Shown here: positions 5,853-12,838 of the stretch, one piece after another
Layout: every line of letters starts with the position of its first letter
Numbering within the stretch: position 1 is the stretch's first letter
Assembly (NCBI GenBank): GCA_038214135.1
Contig: JBBQSD010000158.1
Span: forward strand, 1-12,959
Source of the DNA: JANLSE01 sp038214135
GTDB taxonomy: Bacteria; Chloroflexota; Chloroflexia; Chloroflexales; Roseiflexaceae
Direction of reading: 5' to 3'
Length of the DNA: 12,959 nt
Notes under the pieces: generated by a model
The model's input: only the letters and a program-made list of their open reading frames with translations
The model's database searches: none
What the model was told of the DNA's origin: nothing
Position numbers and translations under genes: made by a program

Positions 5853-8348
5853 ATGAGCGTACCCCGATCTTCAACCTCATCATACGATGTTTCAACAACA
5901 ACCTCGCTTAACCTTAGTCAGATCCAAATAATAGCACTTGTACTCTTTTTCATTAGTGGCGCAAGCGCGCTGATCTATGAAGTGGCATGGGTGCGATTGC
6001 TCAGCCTGGCCTTTGGAGTGAGCGTCTATGCTGTCAGTGCAGTGCTTAGTGCATTTATGGGTGGGCTTGCACTTGGAGGATGGCTGTTTGGCAGGCAGAC
6101 CAATAACCAACGCCTGATTGGAATAGACGATCCACAAGCTGATACCAGCAACACCAATATCCCGAGCGGCGGTACCAGCCGATTGTTGCGGATCTACATG
6201 CTGCTCCAACTTGGCGTGGCTGTGTGTGCGCTCGCTTCGCCCCTGCTTATACAGGCTATCACTGCCCTGTATGTGAGCCTGGATCAGACAACGAGCCTAA
6301 GTATAGCTACAAGTGTGACCCTGCGCTTTGGCCTGGCTGTGTTGGTGCTGCTGATCCCGACAACACTTATGGGTGGGACATTGCCGGTGATGGCGCAGCT
6401 TCTCGCCCGCAACCCATCTGATCGTGGCCGCACACTCGGCACACTCTATGCTGCCAACACGCTCGGTGCCGTGTTGGGCGCACTCATCGCGGGTCTGCTT
6501 CTGATTCGCTATGTCGGAACAACTGGCACAATCATTATTGCAGCAGTCGGCGACCTTGCAACCGTAGCGATCACATGGTGGATGTCGCGCCAGACGCTTG
6601 CATTGGATGCGCTTGGAAAGCGGCAGCGCAGCAAAACGGATGATACGAGCAAGCAGCCGACTGATACGAGCTACAGCCAACGATTGACGCGAAAACAGAA
6701 GCAGGTCGCGAGTATGTCCATGGCGCAACCAGCACAGACACCTGCGGCGCTTGCGGTGCTCCCACCGCTGGCCGCGTATACCATTCTGATCGGCTTTGCC
6801 TTCTCCGGGTTTGCCTCGCTGGCTTATCAGGTCGTCTGGACACGCACACTGGCCATCTTCAGCTTGAACGCTGTTTTCTCATTCAGCATCATGCTTGCAA
6901 CATTCCTGGCTGGCCTTGCGCTTGGCGGAGCGCTGATTGCACGCAGAGCGGACAGCACCACACAGCCACTTAGGTTGTTTGGCGGGCTCCAGCTTGCGAT
7001 TGGTGTCAGCAGCATCATCACACTCTTTATCTTCTCGAAGCTCCCAACGCTCATCGCAGCCTTGACAGCGCCCACATCACTTGCAGGTGCCGTCTGGGCA
7101 GAACTGCTGCCTGCCGCTGTTACTATGTTTATTCCAACGGTACTGATCGGCGCGACCTTTCCAGTTGCGGCTCGGGCGTATGCGGGTATTGGGGAAGATG
7201 TTGGCCCACGGATTGGGCAGTTGTATGCAGGTAATACTCTGGGTGCCATGCTCGGTTCTTTAGTAGCTGGGTTTGTGCTGATCCCACTGCTTGGTCTTCA
7301 GCATGCCGCATTGACACTTGCAGCCCTGAATCTCATGATCGGGTCTGTTGCGATCCTCATTATGCGGCCGATTAAGCGTCGTGTACTGATTGCATTGGCT
7401 GGAACGCTTGTGGTCGCAGGAGTCGGTACACTTCTTCTCCCACCCGGAATCTACCTTGGCTTCCGCGAAGATGCCACTCCAGCGCTAAAGTTTTATCGTG
7501 AAGGCATTGATGCAACCGTAGCTGTCTTTGAGGTTGAGAACCCACCATTGAAAATCTCGTTTGTCAATGGGCGCAATGAAGTCCCCACCGATTCACAAAG
7601 CATGCGCGCCTTCTATGTGTTGGGGCATCTCCCAGCACTGCTGCGGCCAGATTCCAAAAATGCACTGGTTGTGAGTTTCGGAAATGGAATCGCGACTGGC
7701 GCTCTGGCGCAACATCCACTCAAACGGATCACTGCTATCGAGCTTGTCGCTGGCCAAATTGAAGCAGCACGGCTCTATACGCATGAAAATCGCGATGTAT
7801 TGAATGACCCACGGCTTACAATAGTCAATGAGGACGGGCGCAACTTTCTGCTGCGTGATCGGAATCAGTACGATATTATTACTGCCGATGCCACTCATCC
7901 GATCAACACCAGTAGTTGGGCGCTGTTCACCCGCGAATTCTATATGCTGACGCAGGCCCGCCTCGCACCGAATGGCATCTTCATACAATGGCTGCCATTT
8001 CATGATCTGGCCGCTCAGGACTATCGCAATATTGTAAAAACGTTCCAGAGCGTATTCCCCAATACAACTCTTTTCTACACAGGCGGTATCCATACCTTCC
8101 TAGTGGCGACAGTGCAGCCACTAACGCGCAGCCAGATCGCAGGGCTTGAGAAACAGCTATCCGGCACGGTAGCCGGCACGGATTTGGGCACTGCCGCCAA
8201 GCTAGCTGATGATATGCTCCTTGATGCACAGGGAGTTGCCGCCTACACACAGACAGCACACGTCGTTACTGATGATCATGCATTCTTCTTACCAAGCAAG
8301 GATGAGGAGCAGATTCTACAGAGTTTTGCACCATACGCATTGCGATGA
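5853..8348 (+). CDS. Fused membrane (MFS-like)/spermidine synthase-like protein
   Basis: The protein is 831 residues from the ATG at 5853, which has GAGG 8 nt upstream. An in-frame ATG at 5829 would add 8 residues but has a weaker site. The membrane region is an internal duplication. FFISGASALIYEVAWVR (from residue 32) matches GFAFSGFASLAYQVVWTR (from 314), and LYAANTLGAVLGALIAG in the first half matches LYAGNTLGAMLGSLVAG in the second. A polar linker (about 248-300) joins the halves. The C-terminal domain has a spermidine-synthase/Rossmann layout: SFGNG at 608 where the family has GGGDG, an IEL Glu at 630, EDG at 660 and ADATHP with Asp 679. This is the known fused MFS/spermidine-synthase architecture. 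Several diamine-site residues differ, so aminopropyl transfer is uncertain. Confidence 0.88.
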   Translation: MSVPRSSTSSYDVSTTTSLNLSQIQIIALVLFFISGASALIYEVAWVRLLSLAFGVSVYAVSAVLSAFMGGLALGGWLFGRQTNNQRLIGIDDPQADTSNTNIPSGGTSRLLRIYMLLQLGVAVCALASPLLIQAITALYVSLDQTTSLSIATSVTLRFGLAVLVLLIPTTLMGGTLPVMAQLLARNPSDRGRTLGTLYAANTLGAVLGALIAGLLLIRYVGTTGTIIIAAVGDLATVAITWWMSRQTLALDALGKRQRSKTDDTSKQPTDTSYSQRLTRKQKQVASMSMAQPAQTPAALAVLPPLAAYTILIGFAFSGFASLAYQVVWTRTLAIFSLNAVFSFSIMLATFLAGLALGGALIARRADSTTQPLRLFGGLQLAIGVSSIITLFIFSKLPTLIAALTAPTSLAGAVWAELLPAAVTMFIPTVLIGATFPVAARAYAGIGEDVGPRIGQLYAGNTLGAMLGSLVAGFVLIPLLGLQHAALTLAALNLMIGSVAILIMRPIKRRVLIALAGTLVVAGVGTLLLPPGIYLGFREDATPALKFYREGIDATVAVFEVENPPLKISFVNGRNEVPTDSQSMRAFYVLGHLPALLRPDSKNALVVSFGNGIATGALAQHPLKRITAIELVAGQIEAARLYTHENRDVLNDPRLTIVNEDGRNFLLRDRNQYDIITADATHPINTSSWALFTREFYMLTQARLAPNGIFIQWLPFHDLAAQDYRNIVKTFQSVFPNTTLFYTGGIHTFLVATVQPLTRSQIAGLEKQLSGTVAGTDLGTAAKLADDMLLDAQGVAAYTQTAHVVTDDHAFFLPSKDEEQILQSFAPYALR

Positions 8349-8395
8349 TTATACGCACAGAAAAGCTGCGCTTCCATAGCACACATAATCATCGC
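8342..8395 (+). terminator. Inverted repeat spanning the end of the fused gene
   Basis: GCGATGATTAT (8342-8352) and ATAATCATCGC (8385-8395) are perfect 11-bp complements separated by 32 nt. The left arm contains the TGA stop codon (8346-8348). A small inner stem, AAGC/GCTT (8363-8366/8370-8373), sits in the loop. No T-run follows. It may be a weak terminator or an mRNA 3'-end stabiliser. Confidence 0.4.
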
Positions 8396-8447
8396 GTCTG
8401 TTACTACACTGATCGCATGGTGAACACACGATGCATGAGCAGCGAAC

Positions 8448-8475
8448 GCTGCGTCGGGACGCAGCACGCTGCGTC
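8448..8475. repeat. GCTGCGTC palindrome with an extra copy
   Basis: GCTGCGTC-GG-GACGCAGC (8448-8465) is a perfect 8-bp inverted repeat, and a third GCTGCGTC follows at 8468-8475. This lies in the 357-bp gap between the fused gene and the deacetylase gene. No coding signal was found in that gap. An ORF open from 8431 crosses it and then overlaps the deacetylase out of frame. Confidence 0.6.
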
Positions 8476-8552
8476 CGTACGGATGTGATCGTATGCAAAT
8501 CCCACGGTGCGATTAGTTTAGTACAGCTTGGCCCAAAAAAACCCATCAGGTT

Positions 8553-8658
8553 GTATGTCACCCTGAGCGGGGGTGCCAGACCCAAAGGGTACCCCCGCTC
8601 AGGGTCTGGTGGTTTGCATCAGGATGCGAGATGCTTCACTTCGTTCAGCATGACATAC
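8553..8658. repeat. 106-bp inverted-repeat element with nested stems
   Basis: The outer ends GTATGTCA (8553-8560) and TGACATAC (8651-8658) are perfect complements. Inside, CCCTGAGCGGGGGT (8561-8574) pairs perfectly with ACCCCCGCTCAGGG (8591-8604). An overlapping stem, CCAGACCC (8576-8583) with GGGTCTGG (8602-8609), competes with it. The right part, GATGCTTCACTTCGTTCAGC followed by ATGACA, resembles short interspersed palindromes found between genes in several bacterial genomes. No transposase is present. It stands 47 bp upstream of the deacetylase ATG. Confidence 0.75.
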
Positions 8659-8705
8659 CCGAAAGGGACTTCCGCCGTCGTGTACTCGAGAGATGAGGAT
8701 CTAGG

Positions 8706-9500
8706 ATGGATGCTGCACAGCGTGCCGTTTTTTATATTGGCGCCCACCAGGACGATTGGCAACTCTTTATGTCTCCGCAAGCCTATACAGATCTCTCAGC
8801 GCCAGATACCACGATTATTTTTATTTATCTCACCGCCGGTGACGCGGGCGAGGATCCGCGTTGGCGACGCGGGCGCAGCGCTGGTGCGCTGAGTTCGATC
8901 CAGTTTGCAAAGCAGCAGCGGATCGAACCATGCACACCGCAGCTTGTTGATATGAATGGACATCCACTCCAGTGCTATTTCATTGCCAATAGCCACAGCT
9001 ACTTCCTCGATCTGCCAGATGGAAACATGGATGGCGCTGGCTTCGAATCCACCTCCCACCAGAGCATTGATCGACTCCATGAAGGCAGTATCTCCTTCAT
9101 TACTGCACTCGTGGATGACAGTGCCTATGCCACACAGTATGATTCATGGATCGATCTCGTCGCTACACTACGAGCAATACTGGACCAGGAGTCAAATCGA
9201 ACTATGCAATCCGAATGCCTAATACACATACTCGATCCGCGAGTATCCCGACATTCCGACCATCGTGTCACCGGAATGGCTGTTATTGATGCAATCGCTA
9301 ATAGTTCTTGTTACTCATTGGCGATGTATGAAGAGTACATCATTCCTCAGCTAGAGCCGAATGTGAGCGGGGCTGATCTGATTATAAAGGCCGGCCTCTA
9401 CCTGTTTTATGCACAGACGGCGTTCGAGTATTCTGGCAAGATCGAACAGTTTGATGAATGGCACCTCTCGTTTGTGCCACGCCAGTATCGCACCCAGTAG
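8706..9500 (+). CDS. PIG-L (LmbE-like) family deacetylase
   Basis: This 264-residue soluble protein belongs to the PIG-L/LmbE family, zinc-dependent enzymes that usually remove the N-acetyl group of GlcNAc-type substrates. The first motif is AHQDDW (His14, Asp16, Asp17) in place of the usual AHPDDE. The second is RHSDHRVTG, with His183, Asp185 and His186 as the expected third zinc ligand region. The block IIFIYLTAGDAGEDPRW, where a new strand leads into TAGD, is also typical. GAGGA (8695-8699) lies 6 nt before the ATG, which supports this start. It is not in an obvious operon, since repeats lie upstream and a hairpin overlaps the stop. The substrate is unknown; the sugar-transport neighbourhood makes an amino-sugar derivative plausible. 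Confidence 0.88.
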   Translation: MDAAQRAVFYIGAHQDDWQLFMSPQAYTDLSAPDTTIIFIYLTAGDAGEDPRWRRGRSAGALSSIQFAKQQRIEPCTPQLVDMNGHPLQCYFIANSHSYFLDLPDGNMDGAGFESTSHQSIDRLHEGSISFITALVDDSAYATQYDSWIDLVATLRAILDQESNRTMQSECLIHILDPRVSRHSDHRVTGMAVIDAIANSSCYSLAMYEEYIIPQLEPNVSGADLIIKAGLYLFYAQTAFEYSGKIEQFDEWHLSFVPRQYRTQ

Positions 9501-9514
9501 CCTACTGATACTGG
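9482..9514 (+). terminator. Nested hairpin over the deacetylase stop codon
   Basis: CCAGTATC (9482-9489) pairs with GATACTGG (9507-9514), and inside it CAGTAG (9495-9500) pairs with CTACTG (9502-9507). The TAG stop codon (9498-9500) is inside the structure. GGCCGCCTGA follows with no T-run. It is a likely 3'-end structure of the transcript; terminator function is not proven. Confidence 0.4.
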
Positions 9515-9604
9515 GGCCGCCTGACCTACACTGTACCATTTGATCGGTCTGTGTGGAGCATATCTTATTCAGAAATAATGTATTTGGAAAGCATGCTATG
9601 CGTG

Positions 9605-9619
9605 GTGTCAACCTGACAC
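9605..9619 (-). terminator. Small hairpin downstream of the zinc-ribbon ORF
   Basis: GTGTCA-ACC-TGACAC is a perfect 6-bp stem with a 3-nt loop, 15 nt beyond the stop of the antisense zinc-ribbon ORF. There is no T-run on either strand, so termination is only a possibility. Apart from this and the hairpin at the deacetylase stop, 9501-9633 shows nothing recognisable. Confidence 0.25.
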
Positions 9620-9633
9620 GGTTCGGTCATGCT

Positions 9634-9813
9634 TCAGTAGACTTTATAGAGAAAGAAGATCGCATACCAGCGCTCAAAGCGCGTTCGATGGCGCTCAATA
9701 TCGGGCGAGCCACAGGCAGGGCAGCAGCGATCACCCCAGCTCCCTTGGGTGAGCTGGTTGCGTGATGCGATGTGTCCACAGGCCTTGCAATGGTATGCAG
9801 CAGATACTGACAT
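9634..9813 (-). CDS. Small zinc-ribbon protein
   Basis: The 59-residue ORF is the only convincing one on the minus strand. It carries two CxxC knuckles, CKAC at residues 9-12 and CPAC at 31-34, with an extra Cys at 30. The sequence YHCKACGHIASRNQLTQGSW between them is a standard zinc-ribbon core. The C-terminal half is basic and aromatic (RHRTRFERWYAIFFLYKVY). I chose the ATG at 9813 because the longer reading to 9945 runs through a palindromic repeat; an ATG at 9852 is also possible. No clear ribosome-binding site is visible before either. Such proteins are often nucleic-acid- or protein-binding, but no function can be assigned here. It overlaps only a meaningless + frame. Confidence 0.55.
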   Translation of the reverse strand: MSVSAAYHCKACGHIASRNQLTQGSWGDRCCPACGSPDIERHRTRFERWYAIFFLYKVY

Positions 9814-9907
9814 TGTTTTTTGCCGCTTGTTGTTAGAAAATACTATATTCATCCTAGCATACGTCATGCCCAAATACAATGGAATGCTACAATGTTGGTA
9901 CCAAGGG

Positions 9908-9981
9908 GTAGGGGCGGTTCGCGAACCGCCCTTTATGGCAGACAATGAATCGGCGCAGGCCGGTTCGCGAACCGCCCCTAC
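9908..9981. repeat. Nested palindromic intergenic element
   Basis: A 21-bp arm (9908-9928), beginning GTAGGGGCGG, is repeated as a perfect complement at 9961-9981, ending CCGCCCCTAC, with 32 bp between. Each arm is itself palindromic. The left contains the 18-bp GGCGGTTCGCGAACCGCC (9913-9930) and the right contains CGGTTCGCGAACCG. The element can therefore fold as two small hairpins or one long one. It is a BIME/REP-like arrangement just upstream of the oxidoreductase promoter region. Confidence 0.85.
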
Positions 9982-9989
9982 GGGCTAGG

Positions 9990-10016
9990 TTGGCATTGCG
10001 GCGCAGGGTGTATAAC
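9990..10016 (+). promoter_or_regulatory. Candidate promoter of the oxidoreductase gene
   Basis: TTGGCA (9990-9995) and TATAAC (10011-10016) each differ from consensus by one base. The 15-bp spacer is shorter than ideal. Transcription would begin near 10023, 26 nt before the ATG and just ahead of the GAGGAG ribosome-binding site. It directly abuts the palindromic element on its left. Confidence 0.4.
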
Positions 10017-10048
10017 AATCCGTCTATATCTCAACGAGGAGCAGTTCA

Positions 10049-11155
10049 ATGGCAGATACAATCAATGTTGGCGTTATTGGTGTTGGGCAGATCGGCAAGC
10101 AGCATGTGGCCGAATATGCTGAGATGTCCGATGTCAAAATCGTTGCCGTTGCGGATCTGAATGAGGCCGAGGCCCAGCGTGTTGCCGCCGAACATGGCAT
10201 TCCACACGCATTCGGCGATTTCCGCAAACTGTTGGCCATGCCAGAAATCGATGCCGTCGATGTGTGCCTACACAACAACTTTCATGCGCCAATGACGATT
10301 GCAGCGCTTGAGGCTGGCAAGCACGTTTTTTGTGAGAAGCCAATGGCCGGAACCTATGCCGACGCTCTGGCGATGTTTGAGGCCAGCAAGCGCACGGGCA
10401 AGCGGCTAGCTATTCAAATTGCGACACTGTTTAGCCCAGAAACCAAAGCCGCCAAACGGATGGTTGATGCAGGCACTCTCGGCAAACTCTATTATGCACG
10501 AGCGGTTTCGTTTCGGCGGCGCGGTCGGCCATTTGTGGATGGCTATGGCACAAGCAATTTCGTCAAAAAAGCGGTGGCCACTGGCGGTGCCCTGATCGAT
10601 TCGGGTATCTACCAGCTTGGCCAGATGTTATATTTGCTCGGCAGCCCAGATGTTCAATCGATCTCTGGTTCGACCTATCAGGAGATCGATATGCACGCTG
10701 GTCGGCGTGAATCGAGCAATTTCGATGTGGAAGAGATGGCGCTTGGCTTCGCCCGATTAGCCGGTGGCGTCACTCTCGATATTGAGGTCAGTTGGGCGCA
10801 ACACTATGAGCACTCCGAGGCCAGTAAGCTACTTGGATCGAAGGGTGGCCTGCGACTTGAGCCGCTCTCGTTCTTCTCGACAATGGCCGATACCGAATTT
10901 AGTGGTGAGTTTGATCTAAAGGGCGCTGAGTTCCGCCTGCATTCGGTTGACCCAACCTATAATGGCTATGATAGCCCGCAACGGCACTGGATTGCGACGC
11001 TGCGCGAGCGTGTGCCTGGTATTGATACCGCAACACTTGCGCTGAATACTGCATTACTAAGCGAGGGAATCTATCTCTCGGCCAAGCTTGGTCGCGAGGT
11101 GACAACCGAGGAGATTCGCCAGCAATCGGTTTCGACGGCGATCTGGGATATTTGA
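10049..11155 (+). CDS. Gfo/Idh/MocA-family NAD(P)-dependent oxidoreductase
   Basis: The family oxidises or reduces sugars, inositols and related polyols in the cytoplasm; this protein has 368 residues. An N-terminal Rossmann domain carries VIGVGQIGKQH (GxGxxG at residues 11-16) and acidic VAVADLNEAEAQRVA after the second strand. EKP, with catalytic Lys97 (96-98), is clear in HVFCEKPMAG. The second domain contains GGALIDSGIYQLGQ. Asp184 is conserved, but the residue usually His in DxGxH is Tyr188. GAGGAG (10036-10041) lies 7 nt before the ATG. No partner gene is within 100 bp; a possible own promoter precedes it. The substrate is unknown. Confidence 0.93.
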   Translation: MADTINVGVIGVGQIGKQHVAEYAEMSDVKIVAVADLNEAEAQRVAAEHGIPHAFGDFRKLLAMPEIDAVDVCLHNNFHAPMTIAALEAGKHVFCEKPMAGTYADALAMFEASKRTGKRLAIQIATLFSPETKAAKRMVDAGTLGKLYYARAVSFRRRGRPFVDGYGTSNFVKKAVATGGALIDSGIYQLGQMLYLLGSPDVQSISGSTYQEIDMHAGRRESSNFDVEEMALGFARLAGGVTLDIEVSWAQHYEHSEASKLLGSKGGLRLEPLSFFSTMADTEFSGEFDLKGAEFRLHSVDPTYNGYDSPQRHWIATLRERVPGIDTATLALNTALLSEGIYLSAKLGREVTTEEIRQQSVSTAIWDI

Positions 11156-11250
11156 TGAGCCATCAGCCGTCAGCTTTTTGCGGCAGATGGAAAGTCGTAC
11201 TGGCACTGCAACGGCTGTTGTTCATCCAAACTTCTATCGTTAGCAACCTG

Positions 11251-11277
11251 AGTGCTGAAAGCTTAGTGCTGAAAGCT
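11251..11277. repeat. 13-bp direct duplication before the MFS gene
   Basis: AGTGCTGAAAGCT occurs at 11251-11263 and again at 11265-11277, separated by one T. It ends 7 bp before the MFS start codon and takes the place where a ribosome-binding site would lie. It resembles short slippage duplications. Confidence 0.7.
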
Positions 11278-11284
11278 ATATGAT

Positions 11285-12508
11285 ATGATCTCACTCAAGC
11301 TGCGTGACCGCAGCGCCTATGTGCGATTGATCGGTGTCTTGTTTCTGGTGTTTGCTGCTTCGGGCCTGACGGTACCGCTGCTGTCGAACTATATACGTGT
11401 GCTGGGAGCCGATACCAGCCAGATCGGCCTGGTGTTTGCTGTGTATCAAACCGCCTCGCTGGCCTCGCAGTACTGGTGGGGCCAGCGCTCGGATAGGCTT
11501 GGCCGCCGCAAACCCTTGGTGATGATTGGGACAGCTGGCCTGGCACTGGCCTTCTTGGGTAGTGCTGCTGCGCCGAACTATCAGGTATTGTATATTACCC
11601 GTATTCTCGAAGGGCTGGCCTTCGCTGCCTATAGCACCGGTAGCCTGGCGCTGATCGGCGATCTGCTTGAGAACCAGCAACAACGCGGGCGCATGATGGG
11701 CTTTTATCGCATGTTTGGCTCATTGGCCTTCGCCGGAACAGCCCTGGCTGGTGGCTGGCTGGCCGATTCATTTGGCCTGCGTATCCCCGTCGCACTCTCG
11801 GCGGGCTGCTTCGCCCTTGCTTGTGTGCTGGTTCTGAGCATCCGTGAGACGCCAACAACCCCAGTAACGCCATCAACAACGATAATCGGCGACATTCCCG
11901 ATGATCCACCAACCAATTGGCGCATTCTTGGGCCGTTTCTCGGGCTAACCTTCGCCTGGTTTATGGGGATGGGCTCGGTTGTCTCACTATGGCCAGTCTT
12001 TATGAATGGGCTAGGCTATAGTCAGACACAGATCAGTGGGCTATGGGCGTTGGCAGCTGCTGGTGAAGTACTGTGGTTATTTGTCGCTGGCGTGCTGGCT
12101 GATCGGATCGGGCGTAAATGGGTGATTGTGACTGGTGTGGCCGGGATGGCCTGCATCTATACGGCCTATACCTTCGCGCCAAGTTTCATGTGGTTTCTGC
12201 CGATCCAGATCATCCGCTCATTCACCTATTCCTGTTTTGAAACGCCTGCACTATTGTATGCCACCGAGCTTGGTCTTCGCACACAACGTGGCCGATTGGC
12301 CGGGCTATACTATTCGGCCAGTGGCATTGGTGGAATTGCTGGATCTGCTCTGGGCGGTGCAGCAGCCCAAGCCTTCGGAATGGCACCGATGTTCCGCGCT
12401 ACAACACTCATTCTTCTACTAGCAGCCCTAGCAGCAGCAATCGTCATGCCAGGGGAAATCGCTGCACCACTGCTGAATCGCCAGGAGGCCAAGTCACCGG
12501 GGATGTAG
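11285..12508 (+). CDS. MFS transporter, 12 membrane segments
   Basis: This is a 407-residue secondary transporter of the inner membrane. Both halves carry the signature loop between helices 2 and 3. The first half has WWGQRSDRLGRRKPL (about 64-78) and the second has GVLADRIGRKWVIV (about 269-282). A hydrophilic central loop (about 187-212, with many Thr/Pro/Asp) divides six plus six helices. Strong Gly/Ala packing, such as GIGGIAGSALGGAAAQAFG near the end, is normal for the family. The ATG at 11285 is the only in-frame start after the stop at 11270, yet no convincing ribosome-binding site precedes it. The family branch and substrate cannot be read; an efflux role or sugar/drug transport are both possible. 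Confidence 0.92.
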   Translation: MISLKLRDRSAYVRLIGVLFLVFAASGLTVPLLSNYIRVLGADTSQIGLVFAVYQTASLASQYWWGQRSDRLGRRKPLVMIGTAGLALAFLGSAAAPNYQVLYITRILEGLAFAAYSTGSLALIGDLLENQQQRGRMMGFYRMFGSLAFAGTALAGGWLADSFGLRIPVALSAGCFALACVLVLSIRETPTTPVTPSTTIIGDIPDDPPTNWRILGPFLGLTFAWFMGMGSVVSLWPVFMNGLGYSQTQISGLWALAAAGEVLWLFVAGVLADRIGRKWVIVTGVAGMACIYTAYTFAPSFMWFLPIQIIRSFTYSCFETPALLYATELGLRTQRGRLAGLYYSASGIGGIAGSALGGAAAQAFGMAPMFRATTLILLLAALAAAIVMPGEIAAPLLNRQEAKSPGM

Positions 12509-12510
12509 AG

Positions 12511-12545
12511 GTCAGGAGTCAGGAGTCAGAAGTCAGGAGTCAGAA
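12511..12545. repeat. Heptanucleotide tandem repeat, five units
   Basis: Five consecutive 7-bp units read GTCAGGA, GTCAGGA, GTCAGAA, GTCAGGA, GTCAGAA. It begins 2 bp after the MFS stop codon. Because 7 is not a multiple of 3 and the array is outside the gene, unit changes would not shift the MFS frame. The rest of the 330-bp gap holds a small palindrome and a repeat element (below) and no gene. Confidence 0.9.
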
Positions 12546-12595
12546 TATTGCGCGTTCGACGACATCGTCCAGCAATCGGCAAACGGCCATCAGGC

Positions 12596-12609
12596 GCGAC
12601 TTCAGTCGC
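12596..12609. repeat. Short palindrome GCGACT-TC-AGTCGC
   Basis: A perfect 6-bp inverted repeat with a 2-nt centre in the gap after the MFS gene. It may be a fragment of an interspersed palindrome; no further function is visible. Confidence 0.45.
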
Positions 12610-12662
12610 CCGCAGTAAAGGTTCATCACCCATTATAGGTAGGTGCAAAGCCATTGGTGATC

Positions 12663-12768
12663 GCCCTCATCTCTAGCCCTTCTCCCGTTGCAACAGGAGA
12701 AGGGGCAATACCGCCATACAATGTCATGGCCTCTCTTCTGCGCTGCAGGAGAGGGGTTGGGTGAGGGC
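12663..12768. repeat. Second palindromic element of the GAGAGGGGTTGGG family
   Basis: Outer ends GCCCTCA (12663-12669) and TGAGGGC (12762-12768) are complementary. Inside, GCCCTTCTCC (12676-12685) pairs with GGAGAAGGGGC (12696-12706) with one bulge, around a GTTGCAAC palindrome (12687-12694). The right end GAGAGGGGTTGGGTGAGGG matches the right end of the element at 3853-4041 except for one missing G. The interior does not share the 45-bp units. Confidence 0.75.
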
Positions 12769-12838
12769 TAATAGCGCGATCAACTATCGAAATGTACTAG
12801 CTGCTGCTCCAGATATAGAATAGATAAGGAGATTTCTC

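Noticed and set aside
8431..8892. 153-codon + ORF before the deacetylase
   Set aside because: It runs through two palindromic repeat units and overlaps the deacetylase in another frame; no protein motif and no ribosome-binding site.
9553..9765. 70-codon + ORF opposite the zinc-ribbon ORF
   Set aside because: No start signal or recognisable motif, whereas the opposite strand shows two CxxC pairs.
9814..9945. N-terminal extension of the zinc-ribbon protein to 103 residues
   Set aside because: The extra 44 residues translate part of the palindromic element and AT-rich intergenic sequence; a start at 9813 or 9852 is more likely.
12813..12821. TATAGAAT as a -10 box for the last gene
   Set aside because: No acceptable -35 hexamer is found 16-18 bp upstream; too weak to list.
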